Below are positions 1 through 6,169 of a stretch of 7,399 nt of DNA, piece after piece. The notes beneath the pieces are model-generated. The model saw only the letters and a program-made list of their open reading frames with translations, searched no databases and had not been told where the DNA came from. The stretch covers positions 1 through 7,399 of the forward strand of contig JANTGN010000130.1 of assembly GCA_024762895.1 (NCBI GenBank). The letters run 5' to 3'. The DNA comes from Thiotrichales bacterium. GTDB lineage: Bacteria; Pseudomonadota; Gammaproteobacteria; J044. The position numbers and the translations under genes were made by a program. How positions within the stretch are numbered: the stretch's first letter is position 1; every line of letters begins with the position of its first letter.

Positions 1-933
1 GCCATTGACCAACTGTTTAGCGGTCTGCGGGCCCGCCTGTCAATCACAGCCGAATGCGAGATAACCCTGGAGGCCAATCCCGGCACGGTGGAACAGGGAC
101 GTTTTAATGAATTTAGGGACATCGGCATCAATCGACTCTCGATGGGCATCCAGAGCTTTGACGACCGCGCCCTGAGGGAACTCGGGCGTATTCATAATGC
201 CGCTGAGGCCCGGATGGCTATTCAGGTTGCGCGTGATGCCGGGTTCGACAATATCAATCTTGATCTGATGTTTGGCCTGCCCGGGCAATCAACCGAACCA
301 GGCCTGGATGATCTGCGTTCGGCCCTGGAGTTCGCACCTGAACATCTGTCCTGGTACCAGCTCACGATAGAACCCAATACTTTTTTTTACTCCCACCCTC
401 CCCAGCTTCCGCTGGATGCCTCTATTGATGAGCTGTTTATCCAGGGCCAGGAGTTAATCGCAGAACGGGCCTATGAACAGTATGAGGTCTCAGCCTACTC
501 ACAGAAAAAACGGCAGTGCCGACATAATCGGAACTACTGGGAATATGGGGACTACCTGGGTATCGGGGCCGGGGCACATGCCAAGATCAGCGATCCGGCC
601 AGTGGCACCATCACCCGCTATGAACGCTATCGCCAACCTATGCAGTACATGGCAGCGACCCAACAGGGTACCGCGATTAGCCAGCAGCGCAGGATTCAGG
701 AGCAGGAAAGAATCTTCGAGTTCATGCTCAATGCGCTGCGTATAACCGAGGGTTTCCCGCTTTCTCTGTTTGAAGAACGAACCGGACTCTCGCCCCAGGT
801 GATCACGCCCACGATTAGCGAGCTGGAAGAATTAGGACTATTATCCATTAAAGATAACCGACTCATCCCGACTACACAGGGTCGTCGGTTCCTGAATGAA
901 ATGACAGAGCGATTCCTACCCGAAGATGACTGA
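1..933 (+). CDS. hemW: HemW, radical-SAM heme chaperone (5'-partial)
   Basis: The open frame runs into the left edge, so the N-terminus with the radical-SAM CxxxCxxC cluster motif is missing; 310 residues remain. Visible residues include ITLEANPGT (21-29), RLSMGIQSF (45-53), GLPGQ (92-96), SWYQLTIEPNT (117-127), CRHNRNYW (173-180) and YLGIGAGAHA (185-194), all typical of the HemN/HemW family. The C-terminal part (NALRITEGFPL and after) corresponds to the HemN_C domain, and the protein ends naturally. Many databases call such proteins oxygen-independent coproporphyrinogen III oxidase, but the short form with this pattern is HemW, a cytoplasmic protein that binds heme and delivers it to target proteins. 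Because the N-terminal Fe-S motif is outside the window, separation from true HemN rests on the downstream motifs. Its stop overlaps the next gene by 8 nt. Confidence 0.93.
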   Translation, partial: AIDQLFSGLRARLSITAECEITLEANPGTVEQGRFNEFRDIGINRLSMGIQSFDDRALRELGRIHNAAEARMAIQVARDAGFDNINLDLMFGLPGQSTEPGLDDLRSALEFAPEHLSWYQLTIEPNTFFYSHPPQLPLDASIDELFIQGQELIAERAYEQYEVSAYSQKKRQCRHNRNYWEYGDYLGIGAGAHAKISDPASGTITRYERYRQPMQYMAATQQGTAISQQRRIQEQERIFEFMLNALRITEGFPLSLFEERTGLSPQVITPTISELEELGLLSIKDNRLIPTTQGRRFLNEMTERFLPEDD

Positions 934-1123
934 CCTGATCCAGGAACTGGGTATTCAATGTCCTTACTGCGGTGAACTTTTCACGACGCAGATAGATGCC
1001 AGTGCAGGAGACCAGGAATACATTGAAGACTGCCAGGTCTGCTGCAAACCAATCCTGTTTTCACTCCATTTTGATGCCAACGCAGAGATCATTGGCGCCG
1101 AGACGCTACGCGATGATGAATAA
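926..1123 (+). CDS. CPXCG-motif cysteine-rich small protein
   Basis: A 65-residue protein with CPYCG at 12-16 and a second cysteine group, CQVCC, at 36-40, joined by an acidic stretch containing EYIEDC. This pairing of CPxCG with DCxVCC is the signature of the Cys_rich_CPXCG family, which is common in Gammaproteobacteria and has no established function. Five cysteines (12, 15, 36, 39, 40) could form a zinc-ribbon-like site; that is inference. There is no signal peptide or membrane segment, so it should be cytoplasmic. The ATG sits inside the end of hemW (ATGACTGA overlap) with only a weak purine stretch upstream, pointing to translation coupled to hemW. Family assignment is firm, function unknown. 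Confidence 0.88.
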   Translation: MTDLIQELGIQCPYCGELFTTQIDASAGDQEYIEDCQVCCKPILFSLHFDANAEIIGAETLRDDE

Positions 1124-1370
1124 GGACTACACCCCCGTCTCCTGTGAACTCTATAGTGAATATGAACTGCACATCATGCACCAGGACCACCTGAAACTCT
1201 GCTATCTTGGTGCGCGCAATCTCTCTCGAATTGAAACACTGTTACCGATAAATCTACGCACACGAAAAAAGGCCGAGTTTCTAATCGCACGGAGCCTTTG
1301 TGGCATCAGCCGCGTGTTAAGGCTGGACCGCATCCGATCCATTGAACCCCGTGAAAAGACCATGGGCTAA
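1116..1370 (+). CDS. rof: Rof/YaeO-family Rho-binding antiterminator
   Basis: An 84-residue protein beginning MNKDYTPVSC. It resembles E. coli Rof (YaeO), an Sm-like protein that binds the termination factor Rho and blocks Rho-dependent termination. As I recall the E. coli sequence, the N-terminus aligns without gaps: Tyr5, Pro7, Cys10, Tyr13 and Glu17 are shared. The C-terminal part has an EFL strand near residue 54 and LRLDRI at 68-73, matching EYL and LRLDKI in E. coli. The central strand diverges and Asp14 of E. coli is Ser14 here. The frame is open from 996, but residues before 1113 come from the overlapping CPXCG gene and do not resemble the family. ATG 1116 gives the same length as E. 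coli Rof; ATG 1113 is the alternative. The start overlaps the preceding stop by 8 nt (ATGAATAA), suggesting coupling. Function is inferred from family. Confidence 0.82.
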   Translation: MNKDYTPVSCELYSEYELHIMHQDHLKLCYLGARNLSRIETLLPINLRTRKKAEFLIARSLCGISRVLRLDRIRSIEPREKTMG

Positions 1371-1456
1371 CCGAGCACTACAAATCAGTGTTCATCGCCA
1401 CTTCATACTCGGTATATAGATTAGAATTTTGAATAATCTGCAAAATTTACGACGCT

Positions 1457-1475
1457 CCTGATAAAGCCTGATAAA
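1457..1475 (+). repeat. 9-bp direct repeat upstream of coaBC
   Basis: CCTGATAAA occurs at 1457-1465 and again at 1467-1475, a 10-bp period, about one helical turn. The second copy contributes to the candidate extended -10 of coaBC. It may be an operator half-site pair, a duplicated promoter element, or chance in AT-rich DNA. Confidence 0.5.
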
Positions 1476-1477
1476 AT
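1469..1477 (+). promoter_or_regulatory. Candidate extended -10 promoter of coaBC
   Basis: TGATAAAAT reads as TG-N-TAAAAT, an extended -10 with five of six consensus bases. I see no good -35 at normal spacing; TTACGA at 1447-1452 lies 19 bp upstream and matches poorly. A start 6-8 nt downstream would fall at about 1484, the A of the coaBC ATG. A second possible -10, TAGAAT at 1422-1427, would give a leader of roughly 50 nt and also lacks a clear -35. Confidence 0.4.
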
Positions 1478-1483
1478 CACGCC

Positions 1484-2713
1484 ATGTCTAGCTTGACTCA
1501 CAAACACATCGTACTCGGTATTTCCGGCGGTATTGCGGCCTATAAGGCGGCGGAACTGACCCGGCTGCTGGTCAAGGCGGGAGCAGAAGTACGCGTGGTC
1601 ATGACCCAGGGTGCGCAGGAGTTCATCACGGCGCTAACGCTACAGGCCCTTTCTGGCAACTCAGTACATACCGAGTTATTCGACCTCGAGGCCGAGGCCG
1701 CAATGGGCCATATCGAGCTGGCCCGCTGGGCCGACCTTATCCTGGTCGCCCCCGCCAGTGCCAATACAATAGCGCGCATTGCGCAGGGTCGAGCAGATGA
1801 CTTACTCAGCACCCTGTGCCTCGCAACCGAGGCGCCCATCATGCTGGCACCGTCCATGAATCGCGTCATGTGGAACAACCCAGCCACGCAACAGAACTGC
1901 CATACCCTGAAAGACCTGGACATTCGCCTGATTGGACCGGCCAGTGGGGCGCAGGCCTGTGGTGAGACCGGCGAGGGCCGCATGGAGGAACCCGAGGTCC
2001 TGCTGAATGCCGTTGCCAGCCATTTTCAGACCGGCGCACTGGCCGGGTTAAAGGTCGTGGTCACCGCTGGTCCGACCAGGGAAGCTATCGACCCGGTGCG
2101 CTACATCAGCAATCGTAGTTCGGGCAAGATGGGGTATGCCCTGGCACGATCGGCCAGGGAGGCAGGCGCGGAAGTCACCCTGATCAGTGGCCCGGTTCAT
2201 CTGCAACCACCGGAAGGTATCGCCTGCGTTCGCGTAGAGACCGCTGAAGAAATGCTGGATGCCAGCCTCAAGGCCGTTGATGGCTGCCAGGTCTTTATCG
2301 CGACGGCGGCCGTGGCCGATTATCGGGTCGCACAGCCTGCCGACCAGAAACATAAAAAGACGCAGGAAGACTGGAGCCTTGAGCTCAGGCGCAATCCAGA
2401 TATCCTGGCCCAGGTAGCACAACGTCCTGACGCCCCCTTTACCGTCGGCTTTGCCGCCGAGACTCAACAGCTTGAGGATTATGCCCGCGACAAACTCGTT
2501 CGTAAAAGGCTGAACATGATTGCGGCCAACAAGGTCGGACAGGGGCTGGCCTTTGACCAGGACGATAATGCCCTGGAGGTATTCTGGCCCGAAGGCCACC
2601 AATCCTTACCCATGCAGTCAAAAGACCGACTCGCCCGTTCATTGATAGCGCTCATCGCCAAACGACTGCACAGCTCAGACAATATTATCGATATACAACA
2701 TGCAAAAAATTGA
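1484..2713 (+). CDS. coaBC: CoaBC, phosphopantothenoylcysteine synthetase/decarboxylase
   Basis: Bifunctional cytoplasmic enzyme of coenzyme A synthesis: the C-terminal CoaB half joins 4'-phosphopantothenate to cysteine using CTP, and the N-terminal FMN-dependent CoaC half decarboxylates the product to 4'-phosphopantetheine. The 409 residues match the usual length. CoaC shows GISGGIAAYK (12-21), catalytic His76 in MGHIELARWADL, PASANT (90-95), the PSMNRVMW motif with Asn126 (123-130), and the substrate-lid Cys159 in GAQACGETGEGRM. CoaB shows VVVTAGPTRE (191-200), IDPVRYISNRSSGKMGYA (202-219) with Asn210, TAAVADYR (274-281), and Lys289 in KHKK, where E. coli has KIKK. All key residues are present. 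The ATG start has no obvious Shine-Dalgarno sequence. It is the first gene of the putative coaBC-dut-algC-argB operon and overlaps dut by 14 nt. The old name is dfp. Confidence 0.97.
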   Translation: MSSLTHKHIVLGISGGIAAYKAAELTRLLVKAGAEVRVVMTQGAQEFITALTLQALSGNSVHTELFDLEAEAAMGHIELARWADLILVAPASANTIARIAQGRADDLLSTLCLATEAPIMLAPSMNRVMWNNPATQQNCHTLKDLDIRLIGPASGAQACGETGEGRMEEPEVLLNAVASHFQTGALAGLKVVVTAGPTREAIDPVRYISNRSSGKMGYALARSAREAGAEVTLISGPVHLQPPEGIACVRVETAEEMLDASLKAVDGCQVFIATAAVADYRVAQPADQKHKKTQEDWSLELRRNPDILAQVAQRPDAPFTVGFAAETQQLEDYARDKLVRKRLNMIAANKVGQGLAFDQDDNALEVFWPEGHQSLPMQSKDRLARSLIALIAKRLHSSDNIIDIQHAKN

Positions 2714-3155
2714 ACTCAAGATCCTGGACCCCAGACTAGGCAAGGAAATCCCTCTGCCCGAACATGCCACCCCCGGCTCTGCCGGTATGGATCTTCGGGC
2801 CTGCCTGGACGCCCCCCTGGAACTCCGCCCCGGTGAGACCACCTTAATCCCGACGGGCCTGGCCATTCATATCTCAGATCCGGGCCTGGCGGCCACCATT
2901 CTGCCTCGCTCCGGCCTGGGCCATAAACACGGAATTGTCCTGGGCAACCTGGTCGGTCTGATCGACTCGGATTATCAGGGGCAGCTGTTTGTCTCGACCT
3001 GGAACCGGGGTCACGAGCCCTTTACCATCAACGTGGGTGAACGCATTGCCCAGCTGGTGTTTGTCCCCGTCGTGCAGGTTGACTTTGAGATTGTCGAAGA
3101 ATTCAAAGACAGTGAACGCGGCGAAGGCGGTTTTGGCCACTCCGGCACACACTAG
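2700..3155 (+). CDS. dut: Dut, deoxyuridine 5'-triphosphate nucleotidohydrolase
   Basis: Trimeric dUTPase that hydrolyses dUTP to dUMP and pyrophosphate, keeping uracil out of DNA and supplying dUMP for thymidylate synthesis. All five family motifs are present in 151 residues, the usual length: AGMDLRA (28-34), PRSGLGHKHG (69-78), GLIDSDYQGQL (86-96) with catalytic Asp89, ERIAQLVFVPV (114-124), and the glycine-rich C-terminal arm RGEGGFGHSG (140-149) that closes over the nucleotide. The start MQKIELKILDPRLG is typical of gammaproteobacterial Dut, so ATG 2700 is well supported. It lies inside coaBC with no clear ribosome-binding site, so translation probably depends on coupling. It ends in TAG, and algC follows in the same frame after 9 nt. 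Confidence 0.97.
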   Translation: MQKIELKILDPRLGKEIPLPEHATPGSAGMDLRACLDAPLELRPGETTLIPTGLAIHISDPGLAATILPRSGLGHKHGIVLGNLVGLIDSDYQGQLFVSTWNRGHEPFTINVGERIAQLVFVPVVQVDFEIVEEFKDSERGEGGFGHSGTH

Positions 3156-3158
3156 GGG
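3154..3158 (+). promoter_or_regulatory. Ribosome-binding site deciding the algC CTG start
   Basis: AGGGG, formed partly by the dut stop codon TAG, lies 6 nt before CTG at 3165, a good Shine-Dalgarno position. No ATG, GTG or TTG occurs in frame between the dut stop and GTG 3312, so this site is the main local support for CTG initiation. Confidence 0.6.
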
Positions 3159-3164
3159 CCTGTC

Positions 3165-4556
3165 CTGACTACGCCGACCCTCAGCCCCGAGCTCTTTCGG
3201 GCCTATGATATTCGTGGCCGTGTCGATCAGGACCTCAGCAACAAGGTCGCCCATCTCATCGGGCAGGCCATAGGCAGTCAGATTCGAGAGCAGGGGCAGA
3301 CCTCCTGCATCGTGGCCAGGGATGGTCGGACGGAGAGCCCCGAACTGGCCGAGGCATTGATCGGGGGTTTGCTATCAACCGGCTGTCATGTCACCGACGT
3401 CGGCCTGGTTCCAACCCCGCTAAGTTATTTTGCCTCACAGCACCTGGGCATCCCTAACAATGTGATGGTAACTGGAAGCCATAACCCCCCGCAGTACAAT
3501 GGCTTCAAGATCACCATCGATCACCGCTGCCTGTACGATGAAGACATCCAGGATCTGAGGCGCCGCATTCAATCCGGCCAGCTACACCAGGACACGCCAG
3601 GTAAGCGCGAGTCCTTCACCATCATTCCCACCTATCTGAAAGAGGTTTGCCATCGCATCAGCCTCAAACGTTCTCTGCGCGTCGGGGTTGATTGCGGCAA
3701 TGGGGCGGCATCCGTAGCCGCTGCCCACCTCTATGAGGCCCTGGGGTGCGAGGTTCATCCCCTGTTCTGCAAGATCGATGGCAGCTTTCCCAATCATCAT
3801 CCCAACCCCAGTGATCCGAAGAATCTACAGGCCCTGATCCAGCACGTGAAGAGGCATAAGCTCGACCTGGGGCTGGCCTTTGATGGCGATGGCGATCGTC
3901 TCGGAGTTGTTGATGGTGAGGGCAATATCATCTGGCCAGACCGCCTGCTGATGCTCTATGCGGAGGAGATCCTGCAGCGCAAACCCGGGGCTGAGATCAT
4001 CTATGACATCAAATGCAGCCGACACCTCGATCAACTCATCCGCTACGCCGGAGGCAAACCCCTGATCTGGCGTACAGGGCATTCCGTCATGAAGTCACGA
4101 TTACAAATGGACCAGGCCGCCCTCGCGGGTGAACTCAGCGGCCACATCTTCTTTCTGGATCGCTGGTACGGCTTTGATGATGCGCTGTACGCCGGGGCAC
4201 GCCTGCTTGAAATTCTTGCCTCCCAGAGTCTGTCACCAACGGCTGTGTTTCATGATCTGCCCGACAGCTACAACACCCCAGAACTTTCAATCGACTTTCC
4301 CGATGCTCAGGCAGCACGGAATTTTATGCTCGATTTTAGCGACAAGATATCGCTAAAGGATGCCCAGCGGGTTATTGACCTGGACGGTCTGCGCGTTGAA
4401 TATCCCGATGGCTGGTACCTGATACGCGCCTCCAATACCACGCCAAGCATTGTGATTCGAGTCGAAGCTGATAACATTTCAGCTCTTAACCGCCTTAAGG
4501 GGCAGTTACACCAGCAGATACTCGCGGTCGACCCAACCTTGACCGTGCCTTTTTAG
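3165..4556 (+). CDS. algC: AlgC-type phosphomannomutase/phosphoglucomutase, CTG start
   Basis: Alpha-D-phosphohexomutase that interconverts 6-phospho and 1-phospho forms of mannose and glucose, feeding exopolysaccharide and LPS sugar synthesis. From CTG 3165 it is 463 residues, the length of P. aeruginosa AlgC. Motifs in order: FRAYDIRG (11-18), phosphoserine loop TGSHNPP with Ser105, metal loop DGDGD (Asp240, 242, 244), sugar-binding GELSGH (322-327), and phosphate-binding RASNTTP (421-427); it ends in VPF as AlgC does. The conventional in-frame start, GTG 3312, would delete 49 residues including FRAYDIRG and begin inside IVARDG, so it is unlikely. CTG 3165 puts FRAYDIRG ten residues after the start and has AGGGG upstream. 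A sequence error that removed a normal start is the alternative. It lies between dut (9-nt gap) and argB (14-nt gap). Function is firm; the start is inferred. Confidence 0.93.
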   Translation: MTTPTLSPELFRAYDIRGRVDQDLSNKVAHLIGQAIGSQIREQGQTSCIVARDGRTESPELAEALIGGLLSTGCHVTDVGLVPTPLSYFASQHLGIPNNVMVTGSHNPPQYNGFKITIDHRCLYDEDIQDLRRRIQSGQLHQDTPGKRESFTIIPTYLKEVCHRISLKRSLRVGVDCGNGAASVAAAHLYEALGCEVHPLFCKIDGSFPNHHPNPSDPKNLQALIQHVKRHKLDLGLAFDGDGDRLGVVDGEGNIIWPDRLLMLYAEEILQRKPGAEIIYDIKCSRHLDQLIRYAGGKPLIWRTGHSVMKSRLQMDQAALAGELSGHIFFLDRWYGFDDALYAGARLLEILASQSLSPTAVFHDLPDSYNTPELSIDFPDAQAARNFMLDFSDKISLKDAQRVIDLDGLRVEYPDGWYLIRASNTTPSIVIRVEADNISALNRLKGQLHQQILAVDPTLTVPF

Positions 4557-4557
4557 C

Positions 4558-4562
4558 AGGGG
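4558..4562 (+). promoter_or_regulatory. Ribosome-binding site supporting the argB TTG start
   Basis: AGGGG lies 8 nt before TTG 4571. It follows the algC stop directly and is the same core as the site before algC. It supports TTG as the argB start, since no ATG lies nearby in frame upstream of the conserved N-terminal helix. Confidence 0.6.
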
Positions 4563-4570
4563 TCGTTTTC

Positions 4571-5458
4571 TTGGATAAACAGCAAGCCATTAATGTCGCA
4601 GAGGTCCTGATCGAGGCCCTGCCCTATATACAACGCTTTAGCGGCAAGACCATCGTCATTAAATATGGCGGCAATGCCATGGTCGATGATGAGCTCAAAA
4701 ACAGCTTTGCCCGTAATATCGTGCTGTTAAAGCAGGTGGGGATCAACCCCGTCGTGGTGCATGGAGGAGGCCCGCAAATCGGTAAGCTGCTGGAGCAGCT
4801 GGGCAAGGAAAGTCAGTTTGTCGATGGCATGCGGGTCACCGATACGGAGACCATGGATGTGGTGCAGATGGTGCTGGGCGGACTGGTCAATAAGGAAATC
4901 GTCAATCTCATCAATCAGCATGGCGGCCGCGCCATCGGCCTGACGGGTAAAGATGGCGCCATGATTCGGGCCACACCCATGAAAATGGAAAGACACTCAC
5001 CGGAACTGAATGCCCCTGAGATCATTGATCTGGGGCATGTGGGCGAGGTCAGCTCTATTGACCCCTCCGTGGTGCATATGCTGGATGGTGGAGACTTCAT
5101 CCCGGTGATCGCGCCGATCGGCGTCGGTGAAAACGGCTGCTCCTACAATATCAACGCCGACCTGGTGGCCGGTAAACTCGCGGTCGTCCTGGGCGCTGAA
5201 AAACTGATCCTGCTCACCAACACCCCGGGACTATTGAGTAAAGAAGGGCAATTGCTAACCGGACTCGATGCACAGCAGGTTGAGGACCTGATTTCGGACG
5301 GCACCATCTACGGGGGCATGCTGCCGAAGATCAACTGTGCCCTGGATGCGGTACGCTCCGGGGTGCGCACCTCGCACATCATTGACGGCCGGGTTGAACA
5401 TGCGGTCTTGCTGGAGTTATTCACTGATACGGGCGTGGGCACGCTGATCAAGGGCTAG
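4571..5458 (+). CDS. argB: ArgB, N-acetylglutamate kinase
   Basis: Phosphorylates N-acetyl-L-glutamate with ATP in the second step of arginine synthesis; cytoplasmic, amino-acid-kinase fold. The 295 residues are the normal length for the long form. Motifs: KYGGNAM (31-37) with catalytic Lys31, VVVHGGGPQIG (61-71), FVDGMRVTD (83-91), NINAD (193-197), LILLTNTPGLL (212-222) and GGMLPK (248-253) with Lys253. The N-terminal helix before KYGG (about residues 3-22) and the C-terminal HAVLLELFTDTGVGT (277-291) are features of hexameric, arginine-inhibited kinases such as those of Pseudomonas and Thermotoga, so end-product inhibition is expected; this is inference from family. It starts at TTG with AGGGG 8 nt upstream. 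It is the last gene of the putative operon and faces the DUF4124 gene tail to tail across 35 nt. Confidence 0.96.
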   Translation: MDKQQAINVAEVLIEALPYIQRFSGKTIVIKYGGNAMVDDELKNSFARNIVLLKQVGINPVVVHGGGPQIGKLLEQLGKESQFVDGMRVTDTETMDVVQMVLGGLVNKEIVNLINQHGGRAIGLTGKDGAMIRATPMKMERHSPELNAPEIIDLGHVGEVSSIDPSVVHMLDGGDFIPVIAPIGVGENGCSYNINADLVAGKLAVVLGAEKLILLTNTPGLLSKEGQLLTGLDAQQVEDLISDGTIYGGMLPKINCALDAVRSGVRTSHIIDGRVEHAVLLELFTDTGVGTLIKG

Positions 5459-5459
5459 G

Positions 5460-5479
5460 CCTGTACCTCAGGATTTTTT
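5460..5479 (+). terminator. Weak candidate terminator after argB
   Basis: CCTG (5460-5463), a TACCT loop and CAGG (5469-5472) form a 4-bp stem followed by A and six T (5474-5479). The T tract and its position just after the argB stop fit a Rho-independent terminator, but the stem is short, so it may be inefficient. Confidence 0.4.
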
Positions 5480-5493
5480 GCTAAAGCCGGTGG

Positions 5494-6135
5494 CTAGTTA
5501 GCCGATGCCTTGGCCTTTTTCTTTTCTTCCTGTATTTCCTCAAATCGCTGGATATCCGACGCAAAGCGTTGCTCGAGGTCTTTTAGCTGTTGTCTCTGGT
5601 GCTCGATATTGCCATTCAGGGTCGACACCTCTTCGGAAAGACGTGCCTGCTTGGAGGAAAAGGCCTCGGGAACCGGGTTCCCCTTTTCGATAAAGGGCTG
5701 AATCCGCTTATTGATGGCCTCCAGCTCTGCCTCTTTCTGCTCCAGGTTCTTCTGGTTCAACTGGATATAGGATTCCAGCAGCGAGATACGCTCGTCTCGT
5801 GCCAATTCGATTTCCTCAACGGTGCCATAGGTCAGGGTCAGGATACGATCACGTCGTGCCTTCTGTTCCTGCTCGGCCTTAATCCTGGCGGCCTTTTCAG
5901 AGGCCTCTTTCTCAGCAGCGGCCTGTGCGGCCTCTTCTTCCTTGCTCAACGGTGCATCGACACTCCTGATCACACGGCCCTGGGTCGTTAATATATCGTA
6001 GCCAAAACGTGCTGCGGCTGGTGGGAGGGTATCGCTGACATGAATACGTCCATCACTGTCTACCCAGCGATACATATCGGCCTGGGCCACAGAGGTCATG
6101 CTGATGAGTAAAAAAAGAAGCAAAAACCTGGGCAT
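5494..6135 (-). CDS. DUF4124-domain exported protein with coiled-coil tail
   Basis: Function unknown. From ATG 6135 the protein has 213 residues. Residues 1-19 form a signal peptide: MPR, a hydrophobic core FLLLFLLISM and an AQA cleavage site before Asp20, so the mature protein should be periplasmic. Residues about 20-60 match DUF4124: MYRWVDSDGRIHVSDTLPP (21-39) is its hallmark. From about 64 on the sequence is rich in Glu, Lys, Ala and Gln and predicted to be helical coiled coil (about 64-98, 105-145 and 163-205), broken by a Gly/Pro turn near 152-156. The start is uncertain: ATG 6144, ATG 6153 and TTG 6156 are also in frame. ATG 6135 gives the most compact signal peptide and has GGAG 12 nt upstream; ATG 6144 has the same GGAG only 3 nt away. 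It is convergent with argB and divergent from the TSUP gene, probably transcribed alone. Confidence 0.85.
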   Translation of the reverse strand: MPRFLLLFLLISMTSVAQADMYRWVDSDGRIHVSDTLPPAAARFGYDILTTQGRVIRSVDAPLSKEEEAAQAAAEKEASEKAARIKAEQEQKARRDRILTLTYGTVEEIELARDERISLLESYIQLNQKNLEQKEAELEAINKRIQPFIEKGNPVPEAFSSKQARLSEEVSTLNGNIEHQRQQLKDLEQRFASDIQRFEEIQEEKKKAKASAN

Positions 6136-6163
6136 GTTAAGCATGGACTCCATCAATCATCGT

Positions 6164-6169
6164 TATAAT
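6164..6169 (+). promoter_or_regulatory. Candidate -10 in divergent promoter region
   Basis: A perfect TATAAT at 6164-6169 points toward the TSUP gene (leader about 45 nt), though no good -35 is seen 15-19 bp upstream. On the opposite strand TATTAT (6170 down to 6165, five of six consensus bases) points toward the DUF4124 gene. The two boxes share the same AT-rich stretch, so the two genes may compete for polymerase. Confidence 0.4.

Noticed and set aside
996..1112. N-terminal extension of the Rof-like frame
   Set aside because: These 39 codons overlap the conserved CPXCG gene in another frame and do not resemble Rof; the family N-terminus begins at 1113/1116.
1375..1390. Possible hairpin CACT...AGTG after rof
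   Set aside because: Only four base pairs, AT-rich and no T tract, so not a credible terminator.
1540..1983. 147-codon open frame antisense to coaBC
   Set aside because: Composition (Arg, Ser, Ala rich) is that of a shadow of the coding strand, with no family resemblance.
2048..2602. 184-codon open frame antisense to coaBC
   Set aside because: It lies fully opposite a well conserved enzyme gene, shows no recognisable motif, and long antisense frames are common in GC-rich coding DNA.
2874..3254. 126-codon antisense frame across dut and algC
   Set aside because: It is opposite conserved motifs of both genes and has no independent features.
5480..5502. Inverted repeat GCTAAAGCC...GGCT..TTAGC at the end of the DUF4124 gene
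   Set aside because: The pairing is fair (nine pairs with a 2-nt bulge), but on neither strand is it followed by a T tract; it overlaps the stop codon and no role can be supported.
5590..5991. 133-codon plus-strand frame opposite the DUF4124 gene
   Set aside because: Its Leu/Phe-rich character is the complement of the Glu/Lys-rich coiled coil, so the hydrophobic look is an artefact and not a membrane protein.
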